DNA of 64,000 nucleotides from Chinchilla lanigera (GCF_000276665.1 NW_004955427.1:5435249-5499248), one strand, 5' to 3'; counted from the stretch's first letter, positions 1-11,386 are shown. Made by a program: numbers and translations. Notes: a model not told the origin generated them from the sequence alone.

Positions 1-735
1 CAGACCTATTTGATTATCCTAATTTACCACTTGTGAGATGCAAGGGTTTAGTGGCTCTCTGCAAAACACGTTTGAATATTTGTGGAAAAGTAGGAAACAG
101 TAACACTGGCTAGTTGTGTCAACATCCCTGGACACACTCGTAAAGGGACATCATGAGCTCCCGATATGCACAAATAAGTCACAGGCTTCTAAGTGTGAGC
201 ACAAAGAAAGAAATGAAACTAAGGAGCTCAAGGTTCAAATTTCCAGCTTCACATACATACATACCTTGACTCTAAATATTTTCAAGTGTGTTCTGTCAGA
301 AAAATCTTCCTTCCTGGAGCCATGGGGTCAGAGGTACTGAAAACCAAACACAATCCTTAATAATGCAAATTGCTTAATTACAGTGCCAGTCTCATCTTCA
401 GCACTGAAGGCTGTCTAAAGTGACTGGGAGACAGCTGGTGTGAAAGAAAGGAAACTCATAAGTTAGGGTGGAGATATTTGAGAGGAATCTGATGAGCATG
501 GAAAAAAATGACCTCTCAGATTTTCATGAGAATATTTTGCTAGAGGAAGAGATTTCCCCACTGTTGGTGGCATGGGCATCCCCATCCCAGTCACCTGTGG
601 TGTTGGCTTCTCCCATTATATCTGAGGAAACAAATCCTCTTTGCCTGTGGAAAAAAGGAATGACAGTCCCTGACAGGTACCAAGAAGAGCTATACTGACA
701 TTCCTTGGGACCCCTCTTCCCACTCACTTTGTCTC
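1..735. other. Unique non-coding DNA, nothing recognised
   Basis: No SINE, LTR or L1 signature is visible. A 76-codon open frame at 468-698 (plus) has mixed, protein-like composition but no recognised motif, no neighbouring exon signals and an overlapping open frame on the other strand. I leave it uncalled; it could be a scrap of an old retroelement, because an LTR follows directly. Confidence 0.5.
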
Positions 736-1133
736 TGTTATGGTTGATACACTGTGTCAACCTGGGGAGTCTAGAGGTTTGGCTAAGTGACTCAGCAGGA
801 AGCCAGGGTGCTTACTTTGTATACATCCTGAGCCTGTGGAAGAGGACGGCATGCAGATTATGTGAGAGCTACACGCCCCTTAGGTGGGGGTAGCCTGTTT
901 ACAAGTAAGGGAGGGAAAGAAGCTGCTTGCCGACATTCCTCCCTTTTCCTCTGGTTGTTTGCTGTTCGGCTGCCATTCCCCCCTTTGCTCTTGTTGCTTT
1001 GCTACTTTCTGCCTCAGAGCCAGCCAAGTATGGACTGAAACCTTCACAAACTGTAAGCTAAATAAACCTTTCCTTCCTTCATTTTGGGCGTTGGGTAATT
1101 TGTCTCAGCAACAAGAAAAAAGTAACCAAGACA
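736..1133 (+). mobile_element. Solo LTR, MaLR-like (family A), intact ends
   Basis: A 398-bp element starts TGTTATGGTT and ends AACCAAGACA, so it has the TG...CA termini of an LTR with a short imperfect inverted repeat. It is flanked by a perfect 5-bp duplication, GTCTC, at 731-735 and 1134-1138. A polyadenylation signal AATAAA lies at about 1060-1066, 70 bp before the 3' end. The terminal layout, 5-bp duplication and the AATAAA-to-end region match class III ERVL/MaLR LTRs such as the MST type. No internal retroviral sequence is attached, so it is a solo LTR. The exact subfamily name is not verified. Related copies are at 10985 and 15659. Confidence 0.85.
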
Positions 1134-1895
1134 GTCTCTGAGCCTATAACTAGGCTCAAGTTTCAGAAGCCTTTAAAGTGGGGTTCACAGCATGACCCAC
1201 ACACTCCCAAAGAACTTCTTGAGTTTTCTAATCTTCACAAGCAGCGATCTGAGAACAAATATGGGAATCAAACTTAAAGGGGTGGGATAATGGTGGAAGA
1301 AATATAAATACAGATTAGGCTAGATTTCTTGATAAAGGCCCCCTAAATAAATACTCTAAATATAGTTGCACAACTCAATAAAAGGGTACTAATAATTCAT
1401 TTCATAGGTTGGCTGAAGTATGACTCAAAAGGTGAGCCACTGTGCATAAGCTAGAGATGTCTGATATTTCTTGGTTTACTATTGTCTGAGCTATCAGGCA
1501 AAAGAGAAATGTGGAGCTGATTTCCCACATAAAGCTTAATCTACCACACTATAAAGGCCCACAAAATCTACACTTCACTGATACATTAGGAAACTGATTT
1601 GTGGGAGGTTCATGAACTTCCTTGAAGAGTTCTTCCACTGCCCCTCACTGCCTGTTAAAACTTATAGTAGGGGACAGCGCCGCTCAGCTGGGAATTATAA
1701 GGGTGCTGGGTTTGATTGGCTCTCAGGGCAGCACAGGCAAGGGACACCACTCAACAGCCAAAGCCAGTGTGGGTGTACTTCCTGTAACAGACAGTGGAAA
1801 CAAAGTTATGGTCAGAATAGTCCGACAGATGTAGACCTATGGTATTGGTTAATTAATCATGATGTTCCCAGAAGATAAATATATGTCAAGCCTAC
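1134..1895. other. Unique DNA with a slightly GC-richer patch
   Basis: Mostly unrecognised. The patch 1612-1878 is open in two plus-strand frames (88 and 70 codons). It may be an old retroviral fragment, since an ERVL pol remnant lies 1.5 kb downstream across two later insertions, but I cannot align it to a known domain. Confidence 0.4.
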
Positions 1896-2213
1896 TTTTA
1901 TAGTTTGACTCTGGATGTCCCCCCAAAGCTTCATGCAGTCATAGGTGGGCTTCCAGAGTTTGAGATTGATTCATGGTCCAAAGCTGGGATTACGGGTGTG
2001 AGTGCTACACCCGCCCTGGGGTGGGTAGTTTGCATATAATATAAGGGAGGGAAAGAGGCTTTCTCTCTGATGCTCCTCCTTTTTGCTTTTATTACTTTTG
2101 CTATCTTCCCCTGCCATGAACTGTTGCCCTCTGCCATGTGCCACTCTGTCTTGGAGCCAGCTAAGTACGGACTGAAACCTCCACAAACTGAGCTAAATAA
2201 AAAATTTGGGGGG
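1896..2213 (+). mobile_element. LTR, MaLR-like (family B), 3' truncated
   Basis: This shares with the elements at 7095 and 56281 the opening segment around a CTGGATGTCC-like motif, a central TGGGATTA.GGGTGTGAG segment and the 3' segment GGAGCCAGCTAAGT...ACTGAAACCTCCACA. It stops just after the AATAAA at about 2195, so the last 60 bp are missing. Short minus-strand open frames here are by-products of the repeat. Confidence 0.75.
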
Positions 2214-2580
2214 AAATGAACAAAAGTCTACCTGATACATAGCAACATAAAGTCATGGCCCCTCAATCAATTCTGAGACTTGAGGACACAGGATTGCTTC
2301 CATAAGAGAGAGGTATGGCCCTTGAGGGAAGGCTCTGATGCATACACAAAGTTCTACCATGAATCATTTTCTTATCCTTCCATACAGGGCTAAAGGCCTT
2401 TGATGAAAGTAATAGTACACTGAGGAAATAGACATGATAAGACATTTCAGGGAAAACTGGACACTTGTTCTACACTCACACTGATTCCAAATGCTCCAAA
2501 CTGTCACTGTAGCCTTCCAAGAAGTGTAGAGATCTACGAAGGTCAGGTAATCAATGGAGTTTTAGTCATCTGACCTCAGA
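2214..2580. other. Unique DNA, nothing recognised
   Basis: No repeat signature or credible reading frame is visible between the LTR and the L1 fragment. Confidence 0.5.
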
Positions 2581-3340
2581 AAGAATGGCTTCCATCAAGA
2601 ATCCAACCAGTAGCAAATGCTGGTGAGGATGTGGGGGAAAAGGAACACTTTTCCACTACTGGTGTGGGTGTAGAGTGGTACAACCATTATGGAACTCACT
2701 ATGGAGATCTCTTTAAAAACTAAAACTAGAGATTGCATTTGTCCCAGCCATTCCCTTCTAGGTATCTTCCTAGAAATGTTAAAAGCATCATGCCACATCA
2801 ATATATGCATGCTCATGTTTATAACAACACAATTTGTAATAGCTGCATCTTGGAAACAGTCCATATGCCCATCAGTGGATTAATGGATAAAGGAAATGTG
2901 GTTTCTATATATTACAGAGTACTATTCTGCCATAAAGGATAAGGTCTCAGCATTTTTAGTTAAATGGATGCAACTTGAGAACATAATTTTAAGTGATATA
3001 AATCAGACACATGTGTTTAAATATTGCATTGTTTCTCAGTGTGAGAAACTCAAATGGTAAACAAGGACCAATGGAGAATAGACATGGGGGAGTAGGAAGA
3101 AGAACAATGGGGTGGGGAAGGGAAGAGAGATTAGAAAAGATTAGAAAGAAAACAATAGAAATAAAGTTGTGTAAATGGAGAGGGGAAGAAGGATTGGATG
3201 GAAAGGAAAAGAATGGGAAAAATTGTATTAAGATATATTATTCCAGGTACAAATAATCTATGGTGAATGTGATCGCTATGCACATTATGTACTATGTATG
3301 CGTTATGTATGTTATAAATGTTACTATTATGTATCTAATG
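2581..3340 (+). mobile_element. L1 3' end, 5' truncated
   Basis: The sequence reads as the end of L1 ORF2 followed by a 3' UTR. Landmarks are the GGTGAGGATGTGGGGGAAAA segment near 2620, the ACAACCATTATGGAA segment near 2680, and the CCCATCAGTGGATTAATGGATAAAG-type segment near 2870. A purine-rich tract at 3080-3230, usual for L1 3' UTRs, follows. Several stops break every frame, so this is a dead, 5'-truncated copy. It is probably of moderate age. Confidence 0.85.
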
Positions 3341-3369
3341 ACATTATTTAGAAAATTTAAAAACAATGC

Positions 3370-4270
3370 TTTTTTTCTTTATACCCAGCTCTAAAGCCCA
3401 CCAACAGCAATTTCCTTTCAGTTAGTAAGGGCAGCCATGCACCTTTTCCCTATGTCTTAGGGGCATATCAACTCTCCGGCACTTTGCTACAACTTAGTCC
3501 ATAGAAATCTTGATCATCTTACTTTTGCATGAAGTATCACAAAGGCCCTCTATATCACTTACATTTTGTGACTGGACCCTGAGAGCAAAAGGTAGCAACC
3601 ATTCAGGACTTGTTTGTAAGACAGTTACATGTCAAATGATGGGAAATAAATTCAAGTAAAATTCAAACTTCCTCTACCTCAGTGGCATTCTAGGAGTCCA
3701 ATGGTGGGAGCATGCAGAGATAGCCCTTCCCAGGTGAAGGATAAGTTGCTGCACTCGGATCCTCCCACAACTCAAAGAGGCACAGTGCCTCGTGGGTCTG
3801 CTGGAATTTTGGCAACACATTTCTACTTTGGGTATGTTACTCCAGCTCATTTGTCAGGTGATGTGGAACCCTGCTGGCTTCGAGTGGGGCGCAAAGCAAG
3901 AAAGGGCTCTGCACTTGGTACAGGCTGCTGTGCATGTTGCGCTGACACTTTGGTCATATAATCAAGCAGATACAGTGGTAACTGAAGCGTCAGTGGCAGT
4001 TGAGAATGCTGTTCGGAGCCTCTCACAGGCCCTCACAGTGAATCAGCGATCCCCTTAGACATCTGCATCAAGCCTCTGTCATCACCTGCAGGCAGTTACT
4101 GCCCCTCTGAAAATCAACTTTCTAGTCTGCTGCTGGGCCATAGTCAGAAGTGAATGGGACACTGGTGCTCTCCTATCTTGACTCAGATTTTTACTTCAGT
4201 TATGTGATTTGCTCTCCTGGCTCATAGACTTCTGGAAAACATTTGGAAGTGTACACTGGGACTTCCTGTC
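3370..4270 (+). pseudogene. ERVL-type pol remnant (RT/RNase H region)
   Basis: Conceptual translation across three frames gives reverse transcriptase C-terminal, connection and RNase H-like sequence of the class III ERVL type. The best open part is 3792-4058 (88 codons), which includes a GLLEFWQHI...LGMLL segment, an FEWG segment and an ALHLVQAAV segment in the order seen in ERVL pol. Upstream, around 3540-3700, the frame is broken and the catalytic YxDD-equivalent position is degraded. Downstream, 4059-4230 continues the homology with stops. It is a non-functional, ancient endogenous retroviral fragment. No LTR is directly attached; the two insertions upstream (1896 and 2581) may have separated it from other parts. 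Confidence 0.75.
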
Positions 4271-4299
4271 TTCAGTTTATAGCAAGTATACAATGACAA

Positions 4300-4360
4300 C
4301 TTAATAGTGTATATTAATATATATTAACATATTTTATTTATATATATAAATATATATATG
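4300..4360. repeat. AT-rich low-complexity tract
   Basis: Runs of alternating TA and TAA, with short inverted symmetry (TATATATAAATATATATA). Confidence 0.8.
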
Positions 4361-4854
4361 CCATTTTTTTCTTTCTCCAGACTAACAAATCACTAAATTT
4401 TGTCCTTATAAGGATGTAATCTTCTGCTTTCAAGTTCAGCTAGGCTATGGGTCAGCCTTTCTGTAAAAGTCACCTCACTGTTAACACTTGAAAAAATATT
4501 TCAAATTCCACTCAGACCTCAGACTTTGAAGCTAAACACTAGAGAAGTGGAAGAAATAGAAAAGATAACATGTATTCCTAAGAGCCAAACCTAAAGACAC
4601 CAAAATTGTTAAATAATCTAAAGAAAAATAAGAAAGATGAAGCAAAAATAGACTACTACAATCAGAAAGTCAGGATGACAATTAAATGAACAAGTGTGAA
4701 GAGAAGTTTAGGAGCAATGTCTAGTTGAATAGAATTAACAAATGAGAGTTCCATTCATTAGCTTTTTCAGTTACTATATATAATATATAATGTATAAATA
4801 TTAATCACATATGATATATTATACACATATATATAAAAATTGTACCAGTGCATT
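4361..4854. other. AT-rich unique DNA
   Basis: Nothing recognised apart from a second TA-rich tract at 4776-4838. Confidence 0.5.
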
Positions 4855-4975
4855 TTCACATTGATGGGACAAAATACTCAACACCTACAATGAAGGGACA
4901 GATTTAATTTGTCTTATTGTTTTAGAGATTTTAGTCCATTTTCAGCTGGTTCCAAGGCAAAGATTGGTAAGAGAT
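4855..4975 (-). mobile_element. LTR fragment, MaLR-like (family B), antisense
   Basis: The plus-strand text GGGACAAAATACTCAACACC, then a fill, then CAGCTGGTTCCAAGG matches the reverse complement of the 3' third of the family B LTRs (compare 22126-22260). Only this 3' part is present. Confidence 0.55.
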
Positions 4976-7094
4976 GAAGCGAGAAAGCTATAGTGCCTAG
5001 CGTATGTGTGATATTCTGTAATGAAAAAGGTTAGATTTTATTATATGTGCAAAATACATCCGTGATGATGAACAGGACTTTAGGTATGATGGTTCTATTA
5101 TAAGAGAAAGTTTTTACATTATTTTATAATTTCAACCTGTCTGTTGGAAGTTGGGACAGTGCCATTAGGAAAGCAGAAATTTCAATGTTAAGTGAAACAG
5201 TAGATTATCTAATCTTGCCCTATTTTATTCCCCTCATTATTTGTACTTGGTCACCAACTTCAGTCTTTAGTGCTGACTACCAATAGTAGTATGAAAATAA
5301 CTCATGTTGTATGCAAATAATTGTAAGAAAATAGCTTCTTTTCAGTACCACATTCTGGACAAAGTAAGAGTTCAATGTGCGCCACCAGATGATTGGAGAA
5401 AAATGCACACATATGAATTTTTCAAGTTACTTGTGCTATACACATAAAATCAGTGTTCTTTGAACACATCACTTTTTGAGTTGAAATGATACAGCATCAT
5501 AAGTGAAAAGTATAAATGATTGAAGGCAAAGCATATAGACCTTCATAAAGTTAGATATTCTGAATGTATTCTAGGTACAGATAGAACTTGTAAATAGACT
5601 TTCTGAATCTCTTCCAGAACATCGTCTCCTACTAAAACTCTAGGCATTGGCCATTGCGTTGTTTCATACGGCCATTTCATATTCATTTTAGCAATAACAC
5701 ACATCACAGCCTCCTTGAGTTTGGAAAATATTCCCCCTACAACTAATGTAATAAAGGAGATGTAGAAAATAAAATATAAAAATACAATTCCTTTTTTAAA
5801 CATCATTTTCAGACACTGGTAATTAATAAAAATGTAAATTTCTTTCAGTATAGAGCAAAAGAAATCCCTAGATAGTTTTTAGCTCTGTTAGATTCATTCT
5901 CTCAGGGTAATTGCTGAGCAGAGGTCAGTTTCAGAAATTCTCTTCCACGACAATCACAGTGCCCAACCACTCTGGGTAAATTTAACAGTCCTGATATATC
6001 AAAAGTTGTTCCTAATTCAGCGTAATATTTTTGAAAATTCATTCAATGTCATGGAAAGTCACAATTTAGTCACACATCTTTGTTTCCTAGATCGTACTTT
6101 AGTCTTGATAATTCTTCTACTTCAGAATGAGGATTGTGTACACTCTAGTTGTTTTTCTGTTATCGACATTAACAGATTTTTATGATTCTCTATACTGGCA
6201 GAAGGAAAGTTACTCTATGTTATAAATTACATTTCTGTGCTTATTTTCGTGATCTGGGAAATCACTAAAATGAGAAATAAAGTTGTTAATGTGTGTTTAA
6301 TACAATATCTGCCACAAGTAATTTTAATTATTTAAATATAAAACCACTCCATATTCTAACCAATTAAAGAGAACTTTTAACTTTACTAGAATGATCTTCA
6401 TATACATCCATTTTCTCTTTCTCATAATAAATGTATTTCATGAAAAAAGAAATAACATTTTTTACTGTTTCTATAATTTTGTCAGATATATTGAATACTC
6501 TTTAATACAGCTATGCTTAGCATTCATTAAATGAAATACGGCTGGTCACATAAATTTTCATGTCAGCTCTGAGTTTTTTTGGCTCTTACCCTCATTGTCA
6601 AATTCACGGAGAACCGGAACTTCTAACAGTTGCCAAAAAATCGAGACAAATTAGAAAATGTAGAACAGAGAACTGGCAGGAGATTAGACCACAGCACCTC
6701 ATGAATGAGATACAATACAATTAGCATGGATTATGAAAATTTATGGCCTTGAGAATTAGAGACTCAGTGACAGAGAAGTCACTTCAAGTCCTTAAAGTTC
6801 AATTTTCCATGTATAAAAAGGGAAATATCCTTTTGACTGGTAGGTGGAGCTCCACAGCTTTGCGAGTCCTTCTCCAGAAGTGTGCGTAAATTACCTCCAT
6901 GGCAAAGTGAATTAGTAGTTGCTGCTGCTAAGGAGTTTGTAAAGAGGAATTTAACTAAAATACTGGGTGGACACAGTGTAATCTCCATTTAAATGATTGG
7001 GGGAAGTAGGACAGAGAGAATAAGGAAAGGAGATGGGAGAATGGCATTGACATTATTTAACCTGTGATTCTTTACTGTAAAAACGGAGGGAAAT
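4976..7094. other. Unique AT-rich DNA
   Basis: No repeats recognised over 2.1 kb. Contains the weak 87-codon candidate frame at 5543-5806, listed separately. Confidence 0.5.
5543..5806 (-). CDS. Doubtful 87-aa open frame with a membrane segment
   Basis: I do not recognise this product. The frame starts ATGATG after an A-rich context and encodes MMFKK followed by a strongly hydrophobic stretch (about residues 6-25, rich in F, I, V and Y), then a mixed polar region of about 60 residues with a PYETTQWPMPRVLVGDD segment. This looks less random than the other AT-rich frames, and resembles the N-terminus of a type II membrane protein. Against it: no splice-site context, promoter or conserved flanks that I can identify, and it is short. 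It could be a piece of a retropseudogene or chance. Confidence 0.12.
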   Translation of the reverse strand: MMFKKGIVFLYFIFYISFITLVVGGIFSKLKEAVMCVIAKMNMKWPYETTQWPMPRVLVGDDVLEEIQKVYLQVLSVPRIHSEYLTL

Positions 7095-7522
7095 ATAATT
7101 TGCATCTAGCTGTCCCCTCAAAACCTCATGCACTTTTAGATGGGGCTTTTTCAGAGGTAGCAGAATCTAGAGGATGTGATTGATTCATGATTCAATGCTA
7201 GGACTAAGAGTGCTGGGATTAAGGGTAGGTGACTGCTGGGTGACTGCTGCATCAGTCCATTGATTGGACAGGCACCGCCCTAATCCCAGCAGTGTGGATA
7301 AAATAAAAGGGGTAGAAAGAGGCTTGTTACCCCCTTTTACTCTTGTTGCTTTTGGGTATCTTCTGCCACCAAGAACAGTTGCCCCTCTGCCATGCCACCC
7401 TGCCTTGGAGCCAGTGATTATGGACTGCAACCTCTACAGACTGTGAGCTAAATAAACCTTTCCTCCTTAACCTGGGGTACCAGGTGTTTTCTGCCAGCAA
7501 AGAGAGAAAAGTAACTAACACA
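7095..7522 (+). mobile_element. LTR, MaLR-like (family B), nearly full length
   Basis: A 428-bp copy related to those at 1896 and 56281, with GGAGCCAGTGATTATGGACTGCAACC-like 3' sequence, AATAAA near 7451 and an end reading AGTAACTAACACA. The start has lost the TG. Flanking 5-mers are GAAAT (7090-7094) and GAAAC (7523-7527), a 4/5 match consistent with an eroded target duplication. Confidence 0.75.
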
Positions 7523-9179
7523 GAAACTCATACTAAGGAAGGTGAATGGTTTTGGAGAGCTGAAAAGGGGAAGAAGAACATGGATTTTTAGAGAACACAG
7601 GAGGAATACAATTCCTGCTCATTCTTTAATTTTAGCCAATAAGGCCCATTTTATAGTTCTGACATCCAGAACTATGTGACAATAAATTCCGAAGACATCT
7701 AGTGAATTGTTTTAACAGTAGTTGGTAACCAATGCACATCGCAGTGCAAAATTTGCGATGGTTAACATTTTCCATCTCATTCAATGGTCCTGACAAGCAT
7801 TAGTTTAATCTTAGTGTTGCACAGGGTGTAGGCAAGGCTTTAGCAAAGATGAGCTGGAATTTGAATGCGCAAATGTATTTCTTTCCGACCTTACTTATCC
7901 AGGGAGAAGTGGTTATAATTATTTGGAAAACATGAAAGAACTGGGCAAAGTAAAGCATGTTTGTTTCTCTTAGTAGAAATACTTTCAGTGAACTGAATAA
8001 TAAGGCTACCTGGCCTTTTATGTATAGTGAAAATTTTATCGTGTGCAGAACATCTCGGCTGAATATTGAATCGCCTCAGTTCACCATGTGCCTGCTATTT
8101 GCCGCTACCACATTATACCAACCCTACCATTTCCTCCCTACCCTGTGGAGTTCAATCATAGGTTAGAAATTTCAATTGTTTTATAGCTTCAAGCCATGTA
8201 AGCGCTTTTGAGTTGACCAAGAAATCTAACCTGACAGAGTGGAAAAGAAACAGTTGTGCTTCTTGGAATGTGTCTGATTATGTGTTACTGGTTAGAAGTT
8301 TACTACAGATTTCAGAGCAAGAAACTGCCATGAGGGTCACAGTTCTTGTACAGCTGTAAAACCTGCCAGGTGACTTAGCTGTTCTCAGGTGCCATCGGTA
8401 AGGACACATTCAGGTGCATGCACTGTCATGCACACACTAAGTTTTGCATATTTCACCCCCATAGTCAGATTCCTACAACCCTCCTTTTCTTACACAAAAT
8501 GGACGGCCTCCATCAGAAAATGGAATCGATTTTATTTAACTGATTAGAAGGAGCGATGTAGAATTTTATAACACATTTTATCTGTTATACTATGACAAGC
8601 ACTTTAAAATATATTAGATATATACAACGTAAGAAATATCTCAAGGACCTATGGTAGGGGATAAAAATTACAACTCAGATATATTAAATTTCTGGCTGAC
8701 GTGACAGTCTGGAGCTAGAAGTGACTTTGAAGATTCCAGAATTTAAATCAAAAGTAGATATTTAATTAGAAAATAAATTAGCACTTTACATTTTATTTTT
8801 AATGCATTACTTGAACCATTCAAGAACATCTCACTTGGAGATGTGCAAATTATAATTGTTCTTGTTGTGGTAATTACTATCACTTTGCTCTTTGTTTCTA
8901 TATATATATATATATAATTTGAATAATTTTCTTATTCAGACTAATGTAGACCTAGAGTGCTTTTCTTAAAGCCGCTAATGCATATTAAAATAATCTGAGT
9001 AACTACACCAGATTGCACCTGTTCGATTTTCAGAGTATTTAATTTAATAAGACAAATACCTATAACACTTCCTCAGGGTTACAGTGGTGTGAGCTCCTTA
9101 GGAAGAGAAACAACCACAAGCACCTGGAGAAAAAGCGATCAGGGTATCACTGGTTAGATTCCAACATTAGTTTCGGGAG
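7523..9179. other. Mostly unique DNA
   Basis: A possible MIR fragment lies at 7775-7890 (plus), suggested by a GCTGGAATTTGAA segment preceded by a CACAGGGTGTAGG-like segment; this is weak. A short TA microsatellite lies at 8900-8918. Otherwise nothing is recognised. Confidence 0.45.
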
Positions 9180-9804
9180 TGTAACGGCAGACAGGCAGAT
9201 TTCCACAGAAGACCGAAGGATTCAATTTTAGGGAAAAATAGACTGATCACCTTACATCCCCCACTAGCAGGTCAGCAAATGGCGGCCCAGTCCGGGTCTT
9301 TGTTTCCACCTTATATACATTTTTGATTTCCATGGTAACAGGCGGGAATGTTACAGCCCTTGACTCGGGTGGCCACGTGTTGATTTCCTTCTCCCGTGTG
9401 GCGGGATCAGGCCCCGCTCATGAGCCCAACCATTATAATATATGCTTCCTGTGCTCTGTTCTGTTTGTTCTGTTTTTACACCTACACATTCCTTTAGGGT
9501 TACAATGTTTATCTAGGGCCAGGGAAGGGATGAAACAACCCAGGCAGGGTCATAGGTGGTTATCTGGGCCCGGGTGTTCTTTGTCTTTGGAAAAGCATTC
9601 CAGGGCAAAATTAACTGCAAAGTTAACTCTTTACAACCCTTCCGCGATGTTTCTCAAGATATATTTTTGTTTTGTTTCCTTTTGTTTTATTTTGTTTTGT
9701 TTTTCCAGCACTGGGAATCCAACTCATGACCTCGTGCTTGCCAGGCAGGGGCTGTGCTGCTGAGCTAAATCCCCAGCCCCTCAAGACACATTTTGAGGCT
9801 TGCA
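9180..9804 (-). mobile_element. Antisense LTR with TATA box, interrupted by an ID
   Basis: Read on the minus strand, the block starts TGCAAGCCTC (9804) and ends CCGTTACA (9180), giving TG...CA ends. A TATATAAGG box lies at 9309-9317 and is followed about 40 bp downstream by GGCCGCCATTTG, a YY1-type site. CpGs are more frequent than in the flanks, so it may be fairly young or GC-rich by origin. I found no clear target duplication and no canonical AATAAA, so the boundaries and class are uncertain. The ID SINE at 9668-9779 is a later insertion. Confidence 0.5.
9668..9779 (-). mobile_element. ID SINE
   Basis: Antisense ID body ending GCTAAATCCCCAGCCCC with a TTTTG-rich tail on the left. Target duplication at 9653-9667 and 9780-9794 (CTCAAGATATATTTT against CTCAAGACACATTTT, 13/15). 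It sits inside the antisense LTR. Confidence 0.9.
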
Positions 9805-10291
9805 CTGAGACTAAAATTATTCTATCTTAAAAATGATATGTTAAGAGTCACCATCCCCTACAGGAGCAATCTCACTGGTATACACTACCTGATATTATAT
9901 AATCGACTTTTTGTAAAATTAAAAATAAATATAAGTAAAGGTAAATAAAGTAACTAGACAGAGAAGAAAAGAGAAAATGACAAAAGTACTATATTTCCAT
10001 CGATCATATTTTGAACAAAATTTAGACAAATTATTTTGCAAATCCATTGGGTTAAAAATTAACATATCAAGCCCTAGATTCAAATTATCCTTTGAGTAGG
10101 TCCAGTGTATTGATCATTACAACTTCTACTCCCCTTACAAACCGATTCCTTTTAAGGTTAAAATTTATTGCAGCCACTGTAGCCTCAGGGGGAAATTCAT
10201 TACTGTCTGTGGCTTATGAAAGTCCATGGATTTATTTTCTTGGAACTAGCTGAGAAGGAGAACAATAGAAATCTGTTCACAATAACACATA
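9805..10291. other. Unique AT-rich DNA
   Basis: Nothing recognised. Confidence 0.5.
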
Positions 10292-10306
10292 TTAACAAGA
10301 AAAATA

Positions 10307-10432
10307 GGGGGCTGGGGATTTAGCTCAGCGGCAAAGTGCCTGCCTGGCAAGCGCAAGGTCGTGAGTTCGGTTCCCGGTACCGGAGAAAAACCAAAAACAG
10401 AAAAAGAAAAAAAAAAAAAAACATTGGCTGTT
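10307..10432 (+). mobile_element. ID SINE with extra 3' tail
   Basis: A complete ID body (10307-10383) has a Pol III A-box-like TTTAGCTCAGCGG and B-box-like GAGTTCGGTTCCC. An A-rich tail (10384-10420) follows, then a short non-A segment CATTGGCTG and TTTT. A perfect 15-bp target duplication, TTAACAAGAAAAATA, lies at 10292-10306 and 10433-10447. Because the duplication starts after the CATTGGCTGTT segment, that segment was part of the inserted RNA. This layout is like BC1-type transcripts, in which an ID domain and A-rich region are followed by a unique tail ending at a T run. Confidence 0.92.
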
Positions 10433-10447
10433 TTAACAAGAAAAATA

Positions 10448-10984
10448 TAAGTGACACAGAGAAAAATATTTTTTCCAAAGATGATATAGATTACAAACAT
10501 AAAGACTTTGTGTATATGTAAATTATTTGTTGACAGATCAAGCAAAAGGATTAGGAAACTAAACAAATAGACAATACTTCTTTCTATGTGCATGAAAGTT
10601 CTGAGAAAGGAGACAATTATTATTAGATATATAAAATGATATAAAAATTCAAAGTACAAGTTTCCATAAAGTATAGAGCCTAGAAGCTTACATCACTGGA
10701 GTACATTCACTGCACAAGTCATCAGGAGAAATTTTAAGAGAGGAAGAGTTGCCAACTTTAATATATATTAAAAGCCTCACACTCTGATATGAAAAATGCT
10801 AAAATATGAAAAAATAACTGAACTGAGTAAACCACCAATTAACAGAAAAAGAAACCTATTAGTAAATGTGATATAACAATAAATGTCACTCGTAAGCAAA
10901 TATATAGGAAGTAAAGCCAAATTGGCATTGTATAGTTCATCGAATTGTCAATTGTTTAATGAAAACAATTCTTGGTAACACAAG
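10448..10984. other. Unique AT-rich DNA
   Basis: Nothing recognised. Confidence 0.5.
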
Positions 10985-11386
10985 TGTTATGGTTGATACA
11001 CTGTGTCAACTTGAGGAGTGTAGAGGCTTGGCTAAGTGACTCAGCAGTTCTACACTGGGGTGAAAAGGACACGCCCTTACCGTTGCAGAATGCTTTTGGT
11101 ATTCATCCTCAGCCAGTACAAGAGGAGGGCACTGAGACGGCGTGGGTGTGGATGGACAGCCTGCATAAGCGTAAGGGACTAAGGACGCTTGTTCCCCCCT
11201 TTTTGCTCTTGTTACCTTTGCTGTCTTTTGCCACCTGGACATGTTGCCTCCATACCCGGCCACCCTGCCTTGGAGCCAGCTGATTATAGACTGAAACCTC
11301 CACAGACTGTGAGCTAAGTAAACCTTTCCTTCCTTAACTTTGGGCATCGCGTATTTTGTCTAAGTGAGAGAAAAGTAACCAAAACA
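10985..11386 (+). mobile_element. Solo LTR, MaLR-like (family A), intact ends
   Basis: A 402-bp element starts TGTTATGGTT and ends AACCAAAACA. A perfect 5-bp target duplication, ACAAG, lies at 10980-10984 and 11387-11391. It shares the opening 60 bp and the GGAGCCAGCTGATTAT...CTGAAACCTCCACAGACTG-type 3' part with the copy at 736. The usual AATAAA reads AGTAAA here, near 11316. The open frames on both strands inside it are repeat sequence, not genes. Confidence 0.87.

Noticed and set aside
736..1133. hAT-type DNA transposon (URR1-like)
   Set aside because: Considered first because of terminal inverted similarity, but TG...CA ends, AATAAA near the 3' end and exact 5-bp duplications in three copies fit an LTR better.
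9323..9763. 146-codon open frame, plus strand
   Set aside because: It runs from an antisense LTR into an ID SINE, so it is composed of repeat sequence.
10307..10383. tRNA gene
   Set aside because: The sequence is tRNA-derived with A- and B-box-like parts, but it is an ID SINE with poly(A) and target duplication, and has many paralogues here.
10246..10659. 137-codon open frame, minus strand
   Set aside because: Passes through an ID SINE and its A-rich tail; hydrophobicity comes from poly(T) reading as Phe.
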